Assembly (NCBI GenBank): GCA_025617745.1 | Contig: CM046862.1 | Coordinates: 53,323,097 to 53,387,096 of the forward strand | Length of the DNA stretch: 64,000 nucleotides | Source of the DNA: Heliocidaris erythrogramma | Lineage: Eukaryota > Echinodermata > Echinoidea > Camarodonta > Echinometridae | Reading direction: 5' to 3' | Notes under the pieces: generated by a model | Database searches by the model: none | Seen by the model: the letters and a program-made list of their open reading frames with translations, nothing else | What the model was told of the DNA's origin: nothing | Shown: in pieces, positions 24,349 through 37,366 of the stretch | Position numbering within the stretch: the first letter of the stretch is position 1 | How the letters are laid out: each line of letters starts with the position of its first letter | Made by a program: the position numbers and the translations under genes

Positions 24349-27300
24349 GTAAGTATACAACCAAATACTTTTCGACGCCATCATTATTTCAATTTCACTA
24401 TTCTAATTTGTGTGTGTTTCGGGAGGCGCAACTTTAAGGAAATATACCTCTATTTGTTTTTGCTATGATTAAATGATGACATGTATAAATCATATTTTTA
24501 ACAATTTGTCAAAATTTGTGAGAACAAGATTGAACATGAAAGCTTTTGTAGAATGATTAGAATTGAAAAAAAGAAGATTACAAGACTGGCTACCACAGTT
24601 ATGTGATGATGATGATGGCGATGATAGTGATAGTAATAGTGATGTTGAAAATAGTGTGAAAGTAGTGTTGTTGACGGTTATAACGGTTGTAATGGTGGTG
24701 CCGGTGTTAGTGATGTTTATGCTGGTGATAATGATCGTTGTAACGACGGTTGTGGTAGTGGTGGCTGTGGTAATGGTGGTGCTAGGACATGTGACAGTGG
24801 TGGTGACCGTGGTGACGGTGACGGATTGGTGATAGTAATGAAAGAGCGATGTAGACTGTTTTGGCGATATTGATGATGATGTTCACAGCGGCAGTTATGA
24901 CGATGCAGGGGCCGGGAACCTCCACTTATTCTGGTGGACACGTTTCATAATGATTAGGTTCGAAAATGATATGCTGGTTTGCATGCTCACGGTACCCTTC
25001 CGAAAAGGCTTCGTGGTCGTTGTGATGAAGATTATGACGGCGACGGCCACGACAACGACGACGGTGATGATGATGACGACGATCATGATGATAATGATGA
25101 TGATGGTAATGATCTGTGGCGATTGTGATGGTATTGTTGATGTTATTTGTTTGGTAATAATGATGACGGTCATAAAGATGATGATAAATGTTGATGAAGA
25201 TGAAGATAATATGGATGATTGTAATGAGGAGAAGATAATGATGATGTAATTTTAATGATGATGGTGGTGTTGTTGGTAATGATGATGATCATATTTGCAA
25301 ACTAAGGTAATACTCGTAGTGAAAGTTTGGTCGGTGATGGTGATATGTTGATGGTGGACCGTGGTTGTGATTTTGGTGGTGTTAAGGTGCCGGTGGTGAC
25401 AATAATGATGATGAATGCAATGGTGAAAGTGGTGGTGACATTGTGGTGGTGGTGGTGGTGGTGGTGGTGGTAGTGGTGGTTGATGTGATAATGATGGAGA
25501 TTATAATGGTGATGGTAGATGCTGACAATTATGGCAGGTGTTGACGATGATTGCATTAGAGTAATAATAGAGGTTATTGTGGTGGCATTGACAAGGAGCT
25601 GTTGTAGTAGTAGTTGTTGTTGATGTTGTTATCTATGCATGAATACGATTTAAAAAGGAATTTAGGAACTTTATGTTTATTGATCGATTGACTGTTTTTC
25701 TTCAATACGCTAGGATATATTGGCTGTTATCCAGCCGAACAACACATACACAATTTCTTCGAGGACCAGGAATACAACTCTTCAACGATAGACGAATGCC
25801 TGCTCATGTGCAGAAACGATTTTAAAGCTTCCGCCGCAATTTCTGGACGCACATGTTTCTGCAGCAACAGTCTACCCAGCATGGGAAATGACGACCAGTG
25901 TAACATTTCGTGCTCTGGAGATTCGCAGCAGATTTGTGGTGGAAAAGAACATTATTATGGTAAAGTGCATTGCAGATTGATTTACTTGTAATGACATTGA
26001 AAACTTATAGAAGGGTGGTCTGGTATGAAATTATTCTTAACAATAAGGTTGGGTTCTTGTCACGTGATTACATCGTGAAAGAAACTGCCTTAAAAATTAC
26101 TGAGAAAGGCTGATTATGAAGTGTATTATGACAATTATTGTGTATTTTGAGGATTTAAATTCACCAAAATGAATAAACCTTGCCAAAACCACATACAGTG
26201 AAGAAACCCTATAAAGGGATCTATTCAGTCCCATGCACACTGTACATAAACCATGGGCTGCCAGCGGCTGCCGAACCGGGGGGCTGGGGGCTGCAGCCCC
26301 TCCATCTTTTGGAGTGCATACCTGTCCATGCATCGTACATAGTCCTTTTTCTTCAGGCTGTTCTAGAATGCACAATTTTAGTTTCTAGCTTGGTCGCTCC
26401 GCTCCCTCGCATATATTCAATTTTTGTATTTCATCCATGCAGGATAGCCTAGTCAATGATTGAAATACTATTATCCTTCAGGGCCCTGCACACCAAAAAA
26501 TACATTGAAATATAATATGATACATGAATAAGAAAATAATACAATTTAAATGTTCAAACAATACAGAAGATGAACATCAAAGAATGAGACATAACAACAA
26601 CAATAATAATAATAATAGATACTTATATAGCGCAAAATGCTAAAGCCTTTAAGCGCTTTTTAGAAGTGAAGAGAAAATACATGTATTATATTGAATAATT
26701 AATACACAACATAAACATTTCAGTGATACATTTATAAAACAGTACATTCAAGCGTAGGCAACATTAAACAAGCAGGTTTTTAACAAGGATTTGAAAGTGT
26801 TCACATTGTCTGCTGTAAGAAAATAAAGTGGTAAGTCGTTCCATAATGCAGGGGCCGCATGTGAAAATGATCTTCGACCATAGGATGTAGATGAAATGCG
26901 GCGTGGAAGTTGAAGGAGGGATTGAGATGAAGAGCGTGTAATGAAAGAAAACAAAACTAGAGGTTATAAGAATTTACATATCATTTAAATGCATTGGTAG
27001 CAATAAGTAATATGGAACCATTTATCTTATGTCAATTCTGAGTAGAAGTTCTTTGATATTAGAAATTATTGATAGACTTAAGTCAGGTACTAAACGCTAA
27101 GATTTTTCATTTATTTATTCAAATAAATAATTCAATATTCAAAAAAGTAAAAGATGTTTATTTCGTAGATAATAATGTCGTCAACATCATTCTAGTCCGC
27201 ATTGCTCTACATACATGTAATGAAAGAAAACAAAACTAAAGGTTATAAGAATTTATATATCATTTAAATGCATTGGTAGCAAACTAATAACGTACATGAA

Positions 27301-30300
27301 TAACATATAACACATGAATAGATATCAATACACTGGTAGCAGTTTTGGAGACTAGTGAACCTTGTCTGAATCAAAAGACGATCAGAATGCATTAATTAAA
27401 GAAGGTATTTTTTTCCTTTTAATCTACATTATTGTTTAGTGGTGATATGCAAAACGGAGTCTTATATACCAAGGAGTTATGTGATAACCCCTTGCTTATG
27501 TAGGGATGGATTCACATAAACGTACTAGGAGTTAAAATATTTAAATAGTTAAGTCCCATGTGTGTTTATAATTAAGCCTCATTGGCTTATAAGTAGCCTC
27601 TAATACAGAGTATAAAGGTTTCTTTCCAGGAAATAGTTTTCAGTGTAGAAAGTTTCATTATTACCAGAACTCAACAACTTCTAAAAACAGAATAAATGAT
27701 TCATTATAAAGGTGATCTAACAGGAAAAATAGAGAAACATATCATATATATGTTGGAATAATTAAGAGAGTTATGACGTTTTCAGTGTTAAAAAGTGCAT
27801 GTCCTTTTGTGTAGCACAGAAAAGCAATAACAAAGCAGTACTGTGTTTACGATTTTCCCCCTTCCACATGGGTTCTTTATTTACAAAAAACAAATTCAAC
27901 AAGTACAAATAATCATATATTTTCGTAATCAGGATCGTGCAACAGAATGAGTAAACAATGGCATAACGATGAACATCACGGCCCGAGCTTGAGGGTAGAG
28001 GAAAATAACAAAAATGACTTATACATAGTAAATTTATGTTACTAAATGTTTCAAATTTATCCATAATTTTCTTCCAGTTCTAATCAAAATTCATTTATTT
28101 TCTCATAGCATCTATAAACAGAGAATTAAAAAAAATAAATAAAAAAAAAATAATGCAGAAGCTCAAATTCAGAGCGGGTGGGAATGACAAGAAGTATTTT
28201 GGACAAGTTGATTACTGTACTTATTTTCATTTTTTTTCCATTTATGGAATAAATCCCTTTGTCATCATCGTTTCAGTGTTCAACACAACGAATGGCATCT
28301 GTCCACCGTTGATGGCGCCATTGAACGGCGGGATCAGCCGCATACTCTTTCGAGTCGGGAGAAATGTAACATTTAGCTGTCTTCCAGGATATGATCTGAT
28401 TGGGCCAACGGTCATACAATGTTTGCAAGCCGGGAAGGAGGATAGTAGGAGATTTATCTGGAGTGGAAACGTACCTACATGTGGTAGGAATTTAAAACTT
28501 CATTAACAAATGTTACTGAAATCTAAATGCTGAAATGTGTGCCCTCATATTGAAGAGGTTATGTTCAGAATGAACGTGCCCTAAGACATTTACCTCCAGT
28601 AGTACTAATGGTAGACTTTGTAAGCAGGAGACATAGAACTTAGGCATTTTACTATTGTCTAGCTCTAACAAACATCTTTTTTTCATTGCAACGTGTAGAT
28701 TCCCAATGACAAATCAAGAAATTTTCACATCGGTTCGGTTTAATATTTTAAAATAGGCCTAAATATTGAATAAACATTAAACAAAATGAAGGATTTTGTG
28801 GATTACGTCGATGGGATAGACTTTTTTGTAAAATCCTTTGTGTTTGATGATTATCTATCTATTACTACTACAATAAATAATAAACATACCATCCGTCCTC
28901 AACTACCGTAGACCAATGCTGAGTAGACTATTTCCGTGAATACAAATAACACGTTTGAAAACAAACTTGTAATTTTAGAAACAACTCATTGATGGTATGA
29001 TGTTTTTACTTTCGCATCATAATCTGTAAGTGTTAGAAGGGGCGCCGATGATAGGGTGGCGGAGCAGGCCCCCAAGAAAATTAGGGAGGGCAAAAATATA
29101 GTTCTGCCCCCCAATAAATCCGGAGGTGTAAAATAAACTAAGGATGAACAACAATGGAATACAAAAGGTATTTCTCGATCAGACTTCAATTTCGCCAAGC
29201 GCTCCTCGGGCAAATTCTCTAATTTTCCCTGCTTCATTTAACAGTGAAGAAACTGGCAATTAAGAGGTAAACAAATCAGGAAGGGTACCATTAGGCTATC
29301 TTGCCCCCTTCCCCCCCCCCCCCAACAACAAACAAAACAACAACAACATCACAAAAGAAGAAAAAAAAAAAGATTCCCCTGAGTGTAAGCGTCGTTAGCG
29401 TATGTTTCTACTGGAAATGTGTATTTTAAAAACAAAACATAAAAACAAAAACAAAACAAACATATAACCTAGATTAAAAAAAAAAGACCTAAAACGATTT
29501 GAAACACTTCAAATAGTAAATTCTCATGAGTTTAAACTTTGCAATTATTTTTCTCTCCTAAACTGTAATAACAAGCTAACAGGGGATGGATATGAAATGG
29601 ATTATTGATGAGAATCGTTTTGTTTGTGTTTTCTTTTGTTTTATTAGCAGTCCACCTTTTTTCGCGTTTCATTTCATGCAAACAGCTATTTGAAATTAAT
29701 CCAAATGACGAGCAATCATTGTGACCTGCCTTTATTCATGGTATTCTCTCATTTAAACACATATCTATTTTTCTTGAGTAAATGTCATATAAACGAGGAA
29801 TAAACTTCCTCTTTGGATTACATATGCCATAGATGTTTTGTTTATAGAAATTTCCAAATGTCTATAACACGGTTATCAACCATTACTTCAAAAAGGTCAG
29901 ATCGCCAACGAAGGCTGTAGCATTATATGGCTGAGAATGTCGGATGTCAAAATTGTATTAATATCAAAATTTTATTCTATTAATTTGGTTTTCAGAAAAA
30001 TCACAGCCCTGGCTTCGGGTCGTCATCGATTTGGTGTTGATAATAGTGGGATCTTCCCTGATCATTCTCCTATTCTTGTAAGTAAACCATGAACTCCCTG
30101 ACGATGCGGGAATATCCACAATGTCCCCAGTGCCAGACAGTGTGACAGGCTCAGCATGTTGCCAATATGTATTATATTATATTTGCAAACAAATGAGATA
30201 TTTGCTTTAGACCCCAACATATGACAAATTTGCTTTACTCGAAAGAAGTAGATTTAATGATGTCCTTGACTCTGAGTAATGGATTCGAAAGATAAAGGTT

Positions 30301-31681
30301 AAACTGTCTAAATGCTTTATATTTCTTTCGACCTGCAGCATTATAAATAGATGCAATCGATCTTTATATGAAAGTGTTGGGCATACATATAACACTGACA
30401 AATTAATAGTGGGTCGGTGTAATCAGGAAGATAGGATAATAGGGGGTAGTGGTAGCCCACAAGCATGACAGCTGTGCTATTTTGAGATAGTTAGTAGTTA
30501 GTTAGTATTATAACGCGAGTCTATAGGTCTATGAATGCTTATAAGCTGCATCTGTTATTTGGTCAACGGCTGACCAAATGACAGTTGCAGCTTATAAGCC
30601 TCCATGTTAAGTAATGGTTGACCGTCAACCATTACTTATCATTGGCATTTGAACATGACATTTTTACGAGTTGTAGAGTAATGAATTAGAATAATGTTAG
30701 TGCATGTACGTAACTCATTTTTTCCACCAAAGTTAGTATTATCTTAGACCAGCCTCTTCTTTGATAGCGAACATTTCATTTCCATCAAAAAATACCCTGA
30801 CCTGTGATTGTAACTACTTCCGCTATTATTGTTCTATTATTTACAGTGCCGTGAGGTCATGTCGACGTCGTCATAGGAAAGTTCGTACATTAACCTCCAG
30901 GAAAGACTTCTCCATTCCTGATTGTGCTTTGGACAGTTCTTTGGACTGTGGCCACAATCCTAAGATCATCAGTTCCAGCTACAGAAACTTTACATCGTCC
31001 ACTCTTGAGAGAGATACAGAAGACACGGGGGAAAGGGATCAGGGTATACCGATGACGGAGTCCCAGTCGGAAAACACTGAGACTAAGTTTCGAGTACCGT
31101 TCAACAGACGCCGAACAAAAGCCAGTGGTGACAATTCTTCTGGATCTTCAAAGACCACAGGAAACACATTGCGGGATTCTTATATGGCAAATAGCTCTGC
31201 CTCATCAGTTTCCTGGAAATCAAAGACTGGTACCACAACCTCGGATTACAATAGCTCATCCACATTACCCAATGTTCCTGAGAAACCCACCAAATATGTT
31301 TTAACTCCGAAGCCAACTGCTGAGGATGCATCGGTGAAGTCTCGCTGTAAATCTGCTTACATTCCGAGTGTCCACAAAGTGAAACAGACCTCTATTTTTC
31401 AAGGAAATCCGAAGGGAGGAACCTCCAAAAACGACCAAACAGATGAGGAACCAAATCTTTTCAGGCAACAACCTGCTTCTAAAAGAGACAACTATTGCAC
31501 TACTGCTGAGATTGCTAGCAGATGGCACGTGAAGAAAAGTATCAAAGTGGACCCGGAAAGGTATGACGTAATGGATGGAGCAATTCCGGAAACCCCGAAG
31601 TCAAAACCAGCCGTACTCCCGAAACAAAAGTTTCCGAAAGTTAAAAATCGCCAATGCTACTCAATGCAAGAACTGGATTGA
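24261..31681 (+). CDS. Gene A: WSC-Sushi-transmembrane receptor-like protein (5 exons, 485 aa)
   Basis: Joined coding sequence: 24261-24348, 25714-25959, 28277-28483, 29996-30077, 30847-31681 (1458 nt, 485 residues plus TGA). All introns are GT-AG; phases are 1, 1, 1, 2, and the frame stays open through every join. Domain order: signal peptide (about 1-25), WSC domain (about 30-111, eight Cys), Sushi/CCP domain (about 115-180, four Cys plus the conserved Trp), transmembrane helix (about 189-210) and a basic cytoplasmic tail (about 211-485). WSC domains are putative carbohydrate-binding modules known from yeast Wsc sensors, Kremen and polycystin-1; Sushi domains mediate protein contacts. A type I plasma-membrane receptor or adhesion protein is inferred. 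The start was chosen because only the frame beginning at 24261 gives the phase-1 donor that the WSC exon needs. A paralogue with the same architecture lies 8.9 kb downstream. The exact family is not recognised; a further upstream untranslated exon or alternative exons are possible. Confidence 0.8.
24595..25640. repeat. Degenerate GAT/GGT trinucleotide region in intron 1 of gene A
   Basis: About 1 kb of imperfect GATGATG, GGTGGTG and GTTGTT repeats. It explains the Val- and Met-rich frames on + and the His/Ile-rich frames on -. Confidence 0.88.
25714..25959 (+). CDS. Gene A exon 2: WSC domain
   Basis: This 246-nt phase 1-1 exon is bounded by a TAG acceptor (711-713) and a GTAAAG donor at 25960. 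It opens with the WSC hallmark YIGCYP and contains the C-x-C pair in RTCFCSNSLP plus CSGDSQQICGG near the end. Eight Cys in total match the four-disulfide WSC fold. N-glycosylation sequons are present (NSS, NIS). The symmetrical phase makes it a shuffling-competent module, and the homologous exon in gene B has 252 nt. Confidence 0.88.
26590..26960 (-). mobile_element. LINE 3' end (ORF2 C-terminus) in intron 2 of gene A
   Basis: The - strand frame 26954-26748 includes TSYGRRSFSHAAPALWNDLP and FKSLLKTCLF, the C-terminal signature common to CR1/L2/Jockey-type ORF2 proteins. It is followed (toward 26590) by AAAGCGCTTAAAGGC, GCGCTATATAAG and an (ATT)n tail. A 5'-truncated insertion, antisense to gene A. 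Confidence 0.8.
26938..27289. repeat. Direct repeat of ~65 bases (26938-27001 and 27217-27281)
   Basis: GTAATGAAAGAAAACAAAAC, GAGGTTATAAGAATTT and ATCATTTAAATGCATTGGTA occur in both copies with few changes, about 280 bases apart. The first abuts the LINE fragment. Confidence 0.8.
28277..28483 (+). CDS. Gene A exon 3: Sushi/CCP domain
   Basis: This 207-nt phase 1-1 exon follows a TTTCAG acceptor and ends at GTAGGA. The translation has the Sushi pattern: ICPP, NGG, VTFSCLPGYDLIGPTVIQC, a Trp in FIWSG and a final PTC, giving the four expected Cys. One complete CCP module per exon with phase 1-1 is the usual animal arrangement. Sequons NTT and NVT lie in this exon. Confidence 0.88.
29996..30077 (+). 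CDS. Gene A exon 4: transmembrane segment
   Basis: An 82-nt exon between a TTTTCAG acceptor and a GTAAGTA donor. It reads KSQPWLR and then about 20 hydrophobic residues with internal Gly-Ser (VVIDLVLIIVGSSLIILLF). It ends in phase 2 and joins the tail exon, whose first codons encode the basic stop-transfer cluster RSCRRRHRK. This places the WSC and Sushi modules outside the cell. Confidence 0.82.
30539..30638. repeat. Two adjacent palindromes in intron 4 of gene A
   Basis: GCTTATAAGCTGCATCTGTT pairs with its near-complement ending at 30599 (loop at TCAACGGCTGA), and AAGTAATGGTTGAC pairs with GTCAACCATTACTT to 30637. Either could be a tiny MITE or form RNA hairpins in the intron. Confidence 0.85.
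30847..31681 (+). CDS. Gene A exon 5: cytoplasmic tail
   Basis: The terminal coding exon runs 835 nt from the TTTACAG acceptor to TGA. The tail is Ser/Thr- and Lys/Arg-rich and probably disordered. By eye it has YRNF at Tyr253 (a YxN SH2-type motif), YDVM at Tyr447 (a YxxM motif of the PI3K p85 type), YSMQ at Tyr479 and proline-lysine stretches (PEKP, PETPKSKPAVLPKQ) resembling SH3 ligands. No enzyme domain is visible. Signalling through adaptor recruitment is inferred from these short motifs only, which can occur by chance. Confidence 0.8.
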
Positions 31682-32689
31682 ATCTACAACATACCATATA
31701 CCACCTTGCCTTCTATTTTAGATCAAGTTTCAGAAGAGTTCCATGAAAAAAAAGGAATATTGTCCATGCCCTTGTAGAACAACAACAAAATAATCTCCCA
31801 GTACGTATTTCGCAGCAGGCCACTTTCTGACAGTTTTCATTCGCCGAGTCTCCGGTCCGTAACACCCACCACTAGGGACTACAGGACCGCTTGACCCCCC
31901 CCCCCCCCCAACCTGTTTGGTCTTCAAAATTGTAACATATAATGCAACTAAAACTTGATTTTCAGATAGAGAAATTCCAAAATGTACATCACAGTGGGAG
32001 GGGGACACCTCCCTCCAAGACCCTTCCCAAAGCGCTCCGCGCCTTCGCTTGATCTTTTCACTCCCTCGGTAAGGTCCATCTCCCTCCCCTCCTCTCCCCC
32101 CCCCCCCCCTCCCCTCCCTCCTCCATCTCCTTCCCCCTCCCCCCCCCCCCCCCCGTGAAATTCTAGTTAGGTGCTTGGAGACCTAACCTTTCGTGATTTC
32201 GTGCTAACCCGAATACACATGATAAACATGTATTTTGTATACATATCAAACAGAAAAGCTATGTATCCTTATTTCTATTGTTATCTGTTCTTCTTAGTTT
32301 CAGTTTTAATCCTCATCAATAATATTATAATTTACAATCGATAATTTATTCAAATTTTAGCAACCTCGAGGACCAGAAGGGGGAAAAAAAACATGAAAAG
32401 TATAATTGGTAAAAGCAAGAAAATAATCACGTTCCATGTTTTTTCTCTGATAAATATTTGTAAATTTGATAAGAAATGTATGCACCTAAAATATTTATTT
32501 ACTTATAGAAATGTAGGTTTTTCATATATTATGGTTAAAGGGTTATTTTCCAGTGATCGGTCATGCACATCCATGACCGGGGTGTGGGGACGAATGCCTC
32601 GGACCCCACCCCCATGATACAAACCAGTAGCGGATCCAATATTTTGTGAGGGAAGGGCACGATATTCTGAAAAGTTTCTGGCAAGGAAA
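31682..32689. other. 3' flank of gene A, C-rich
   Basis: Runs of C at about 31896-31908, 32098-32110 and 32141-32155 in a CTCCC-rich context. No clear AATAAA signal near the stop, so the 3' UTR end is not placed. Confidence 0.4.
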
Positions 32690-33003
32690 AAAAAAACTCA
32701 AAACGGTCATTAGCGTTTTGGTGGGTTTTTTTTTTTTTTTTTTTTTGGGGGGGGGGGGGGGGGAGGGGGGAGGGGGCAAGGGAGGCCAACCCCCTTCCCT
32801 AAACAAAGAAAACGTTCAACGATAGAGTGTTTTGTATCCGTAATGACCATTTAACTCTATGCATACCTTTAAAATATTTATATAACTTTGTCCTCTCTTC
32901 TATAATGATGCTGCTTTATTTACAATGTAGAGAACGATTATTGAACGTTGGAAGATATGTTGGAAAATCAGTCGAAACATAGTTATGATGGGATCAAACT
33001 TTA
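32690..33003. repeat. Tandemly duplicated repeat, copy 1 (left part, interrupted)
   Basis: Matches 38790-39055 in the same orientation: TAGCGTTTTGGTG, GAGTGTTTTGTATCCGTAAT, CTTTAAAATATTTATATAAC, ATAATGATGCTGCTTTATTT and GATGGGATCAAA. It stops at TTA 33001-33003, where the 5.7-kb element begins, and resumes at 38694 with TTACATGGTTGACGACAGTG. Confidence 0.88.
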
Positions 33004-34559
33004 TAGTAGACCAGCCAAGAAGATTTTTTTTACTTTGGACGGCATTTTTGGGTAATGCTCGGTGTTCATGCTTAAACTCTTGCAAAAATACTGACGAATA
33101 ACGTACGGGCGGATGCCACGCGCATTTTTGCCTAAAAATTCCATTTTTGGCTCAAAATTTGAAAGAATGTCAAAAATCACAATTTTTAATTTTTTGACCT
33201 AATATGTAATACCTGATTAAGACTTTTCAAGTGATATCAGATTTATTTTCAGTTTCAAGTTATAAACCTGATTAATACACTATTGAAAGTAAGATATTAC
33301 ACACACATGTATAGCGTAATGAAACATAAAACTGTGATTTACTCAAAATAATATGTTGTGAAAACTACCAATATTTCAAAGTTTTTTACCCAACGCAAAT
33401 TTGTCATTTTAAACGCTTTTTCTTGATTAGACATATCATGTGTATTGTCATGTCACACACAGAAAAGAAATTATCCGACACGGTGATAAATAACTCATTT
33501 TATGTTATCCCAAATGGAACGATGTCTTTTTACTGCATGTGCATTTTGACTGAAAAACACTATTTGAAGGTACATAAGACAATTATCCCATGTTTATCAG
33601 TATAGTCTATGGGCCAAAACTGAAATGTCTCCACCCCCTTAGAAATAATCTTAAATGATTTTTTTTTTCCTGTTAGATGGGACCATTAACTATCAGAATA
33701 TGCTTCTTTGCCCTAAATTAAGAGGTGGGCGTGGCCACAAGGGCTATTACAATGGCAACGGATCAAGAACAGTAGAATTTTAAGAAATGTCATGTATTCG
33801 TGATTAAGAAAGGACAAAAACACATTGTAACATTTTAAAATAATGTATCAAAAGTTGCTCACTTGATAAAAACTCAAATAAGAGTTATAAAAGGTGTCCA
33901 TCATGTTTGAAAATGGCTGTTGCTATGGAAACAGTAAGAAAAAAAAACATATTTGAGCCCAAAATCCCCATGATGCTACCGAAAAAAGTAAATATTTATA
34001 CATTTGTATTGTACATGATTATCTTCTCTTTTACAGGACGCTCACTTATCATTTTTTAAAAGTAAATGGAGGAGACCACTAAATGTGTAGGCTGTTACCA
34101 TGGTAACAAATAAATTTATTGCATTTCTAATTAAATACAGAACTATATTGGTTTTCAACATGAAATAATGGTAAACATCTAATATTGTTTACCGTCTGTT
34201 TGATTATATTCAAAAGTTTAGTTTGGAATAGAACTAAATTTGATTTATACAAAAAATCTGTTGCCATGGAAACATAATTAATAAGATCCACAGTCCGGTG
34301 ACGTATCCACTAGACCACGACACCTCTGTTTGATAAATCTAATTCGAATAATTTTTTTTCCTTGCCAATTTCTAATTAAAGCACCACCTACAATCACTTG
34401 ATTCACATTAAATGAGTGTAAATTTCATATTCGCGAGCGAGCCCCTGTTTTAATTTTCGATTTTAATATTAATTAAATTTTAATTGTCATATTTAAGGAA
34501 TATTTCGCTGGGCGAGCGAGTGTAGAGAGCGAGCGGAATAAAATAGTAATACTTCTCAT

Positions 34560-34870
34560 TGAAAGAAATTGGCAGCATAAAAGGAATCTTCTTGGCAATG
34601 GGCAGGGCGGGCACAATCGTATTTAAGGGAATGTTAATTTTGATTAGGCGAGCGAGCGTAGCGACCGATCAAAATTTGTTGACACTTGTCTTTTGATAAT
34701 AATGTATAGCATAAACGGGATCCCCTTTCTACGAAGTGGGGGGGGGGGGGGCACAATCGTATTTAAGGGAATGCAAATTTTATTTAAACTTTAAAAAAAA
34801 AAATAATTGGTAGCATAAACGGGATCTTCTTTCTCCGAAGCGGGGCGGGCACAATCGTATTCAGTATTGG
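34560..34870. repeat. Three ~100-base tandem units inside the 5.7-kb element
   Basis: Each unit carries AGCATAAANGGNATC, a G-rich run and GGCACAATCGTATT. The units start near 34574, 34706 and 34811. The middle one has expanded to a poly(G) run at 34738-34751. GCGAGCGAG words near 34433, 34512 and 34648 precede the units. Confidence 0.75.
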
Positions 34871-35039
34871 AAAGTTGATTTTATTTACAAGGGAATGTTT
34901 ATTTGTTTTTATGTTTTGTTTTTTTTAACGGAAGTTTTAAGTTCTGACGACATAAAATGCCTTATGACCGATTCTAGAACAACTACCCCCCCCCCCCCCC
35001 CCCGGATAACTAGTGCAATTACTAAAAGGATAAGATATT

Positions 35040-35700
35040 TTATAAAATAAATGACTCTTTTGAGGGGTCAAAAGGGCACTTAAATTGAGGATAAATATGG
35101 CACTCAACAGGGATGAAAAGGAGCACCTACTAGAGGGAAAGGATCACTTTATTGAAAAAAGGGAATAGGCGTACTTGTTTAAGTAAAACAGGTAACTCTC
35201 AGAACTTATAGGGGAATAATAGATGAAGGGGTACTTATCAGCTTATGAGAATGAGAAAAAAATGTTGTTGCAAAGGAAAAGAAGCACTTATCGAAGGAAA
35301 AGGGGCACGTATCAGATTTGAATAGCGTTTTTATAAAAAAAAAGGAACGTATATTTACAAAAGGGACATTCTTAGAGGTGAAAAGGGAACATTTATTAAT
35401 AATTAGATAAATTTATATAGCTACTATATTAGTTATTCTGCTGTGCTGTGATGTAATGTAACAGAACTCTCAACAATTCTACCGAATAAACACACATTAT
35501 AAAGAAACTATTGGGGGATACTTGCAAGAGTAAATGTAGCACCTGTTTGATTTGAATAGGGTAGTAATCCCAGTTAAGGGTGGCTTTTATCATAGGTGGT
35601 AAGGGAGACTTTGATAATAATGCGGAACTGGCACAGGTTAGAAAGAAAAGGTGACACTTTTCTGAAGTAAAAGGGTTCATTTTTCCTAACTAAAAGGGGT
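35040..35700. repeat. Degenerate minisatellite AAAGGGGCACTTATCAG
   Basis: Roughly 28-45-base units with GGGGCAC / AAAAGG / TTATCAG words recur from 35059 to 35705, strongly diverged. The same words in inverse orientation form the array at 51130-51490. Confidence 0.7.
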
Positions 35701-37366
35701 ACTTTGGGGATACTTTTAAAATGAGAAACTGTTCACGCCCAGAACGTACCATTTTTGCATGTCTCCCACTGTCAGATGTACAACATTGGTTAGAACATGG
35801 AACAATTATCAGGGATTTGTCACGTAAAGGGAAGAGCTAGGTGGTATCGAGATTCCCAAAAATGGGTGTCGATCCCGGGCGGGTGGGGGGGGGGGGGCGG
35901 TTGGGGATTATATATATTCCCCCTGAAATTTGAGGTGGGGGATGGCTGTATAATCCCCCCAATATTTTCGGATGTGAGAATTACGATACATTAACTTAAA
36001 AATAATAATTATCCAAATTCATTATTTAAATGACCTTAAATTAAATTCCATGTATACAACTAAGGATTTATTTTTGTAATATATACGATCTATTACAAGA
36101 TAAAAATCATCTCTGTCTTTCATTATGAAAATATAAAATCATATCCCAACAAAGATTAAATGTGCTGACTGTGTGGTAATTCTTTTTGCACAGATTTGCA
36201 CATTCATTGACTTGCGTATTAGGATAAATGTACATTACTCCACTAGAGGATTGTCTTCACATAACCCTCTTAATACTTAAGTCTGCTCTTCCCAAGAGTA
36301 TAATTCCATTATCTCTATATGGATACATGACACATCATCACTGAATATTGTTGTTTATTTCTCTCACTTTCTGATATGATGTTCCACCTCCTGTAGATTG
36401 ACCCATTGCATTCACATCACTTTATAATTTTTTTAAAGGAAAATCCTATGTGGACCGCACAGCGAATTTATAATGAAACATAATGATATGTATTAATGTT
36501 ATAATGTTCATATAACGTATATCATTTTTCCAGTTATAGTTAACGATAACTTATATTATAAAAATGAAATAAAGTTTGGCTTTTGCACGACAAATTAAAA
36601 GAAAAACCGACATATCAAAGAATTGTTCAACCAATGAATTAGTATGCAATATCGCAAATTGTAACTTACAATTTTGGGGTAAATATGATTCAGCATTATT
36701 TAAATATTTACAAGTATAATGTTAAAAACTGATGATTAATCCTTGAATAATTGTGCATAATGAGTATAATCATTTCATTTGTAGACTTTAATTTATTATT
36801 TATTCATTTATTTTTTTAACTTGATGTATTAGTGTACTTCGATAGTATTTTGTTGCTCTGATAATAAGTTTCACATTAGCATCAACCTGCATACATAACA
36901 TGTTAAAAGAGATGGGGTGGGTGTTAATATTCTGTATAGCTCAAAATCAGCTTTACAGCTTTTAAAGTTTGTGAGCGAGCAACAATTTTGACACTGTTTA
37001 GTCAAAACACTTCTTTCTAATATCTAGAAAGATTTGAAGTGAAAGAATGGACATTTACTTGCATGTTGTTCAATTAGGAATGTGTGGTAATTTTCAAATT
37101 CCAATAGTTTCGTGACGTGCAACTCATTATTAACCATGACAACGTCCATGAGGAACACATCCGTAACTAACTTTAAAGACCAAGTTCACCCCCCAAAATT
37201 GAGTTAAATCAAAAAAATTAAATTAAACCAAAAAAAAAAGGTTAAAATTAATCAAAAATCGGATAAAAACGAGTCATTTATGGCATTTTAATGTTTTGCA
37301 TTGTTTCATGAAACAATGATATGCATAACATGGGCTGTATGCAAATTATTGAGCCGATGATGCCAT

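Noticed and set aside
24563..25249. Val- and Met-rich ORFs in gene A intron 1
   Set aside because: Trinucleotide repeat artefacts.
31730..32008. - strand ORF in the gene A 3' flank
   Set aside because: Crosses a poly(C) run, no domain and no splice context.
35040..35700. CRISPR-like array
   Set aside because: Units are degenerate without constant repeat/spacer structure, and the window is eukaryotic.
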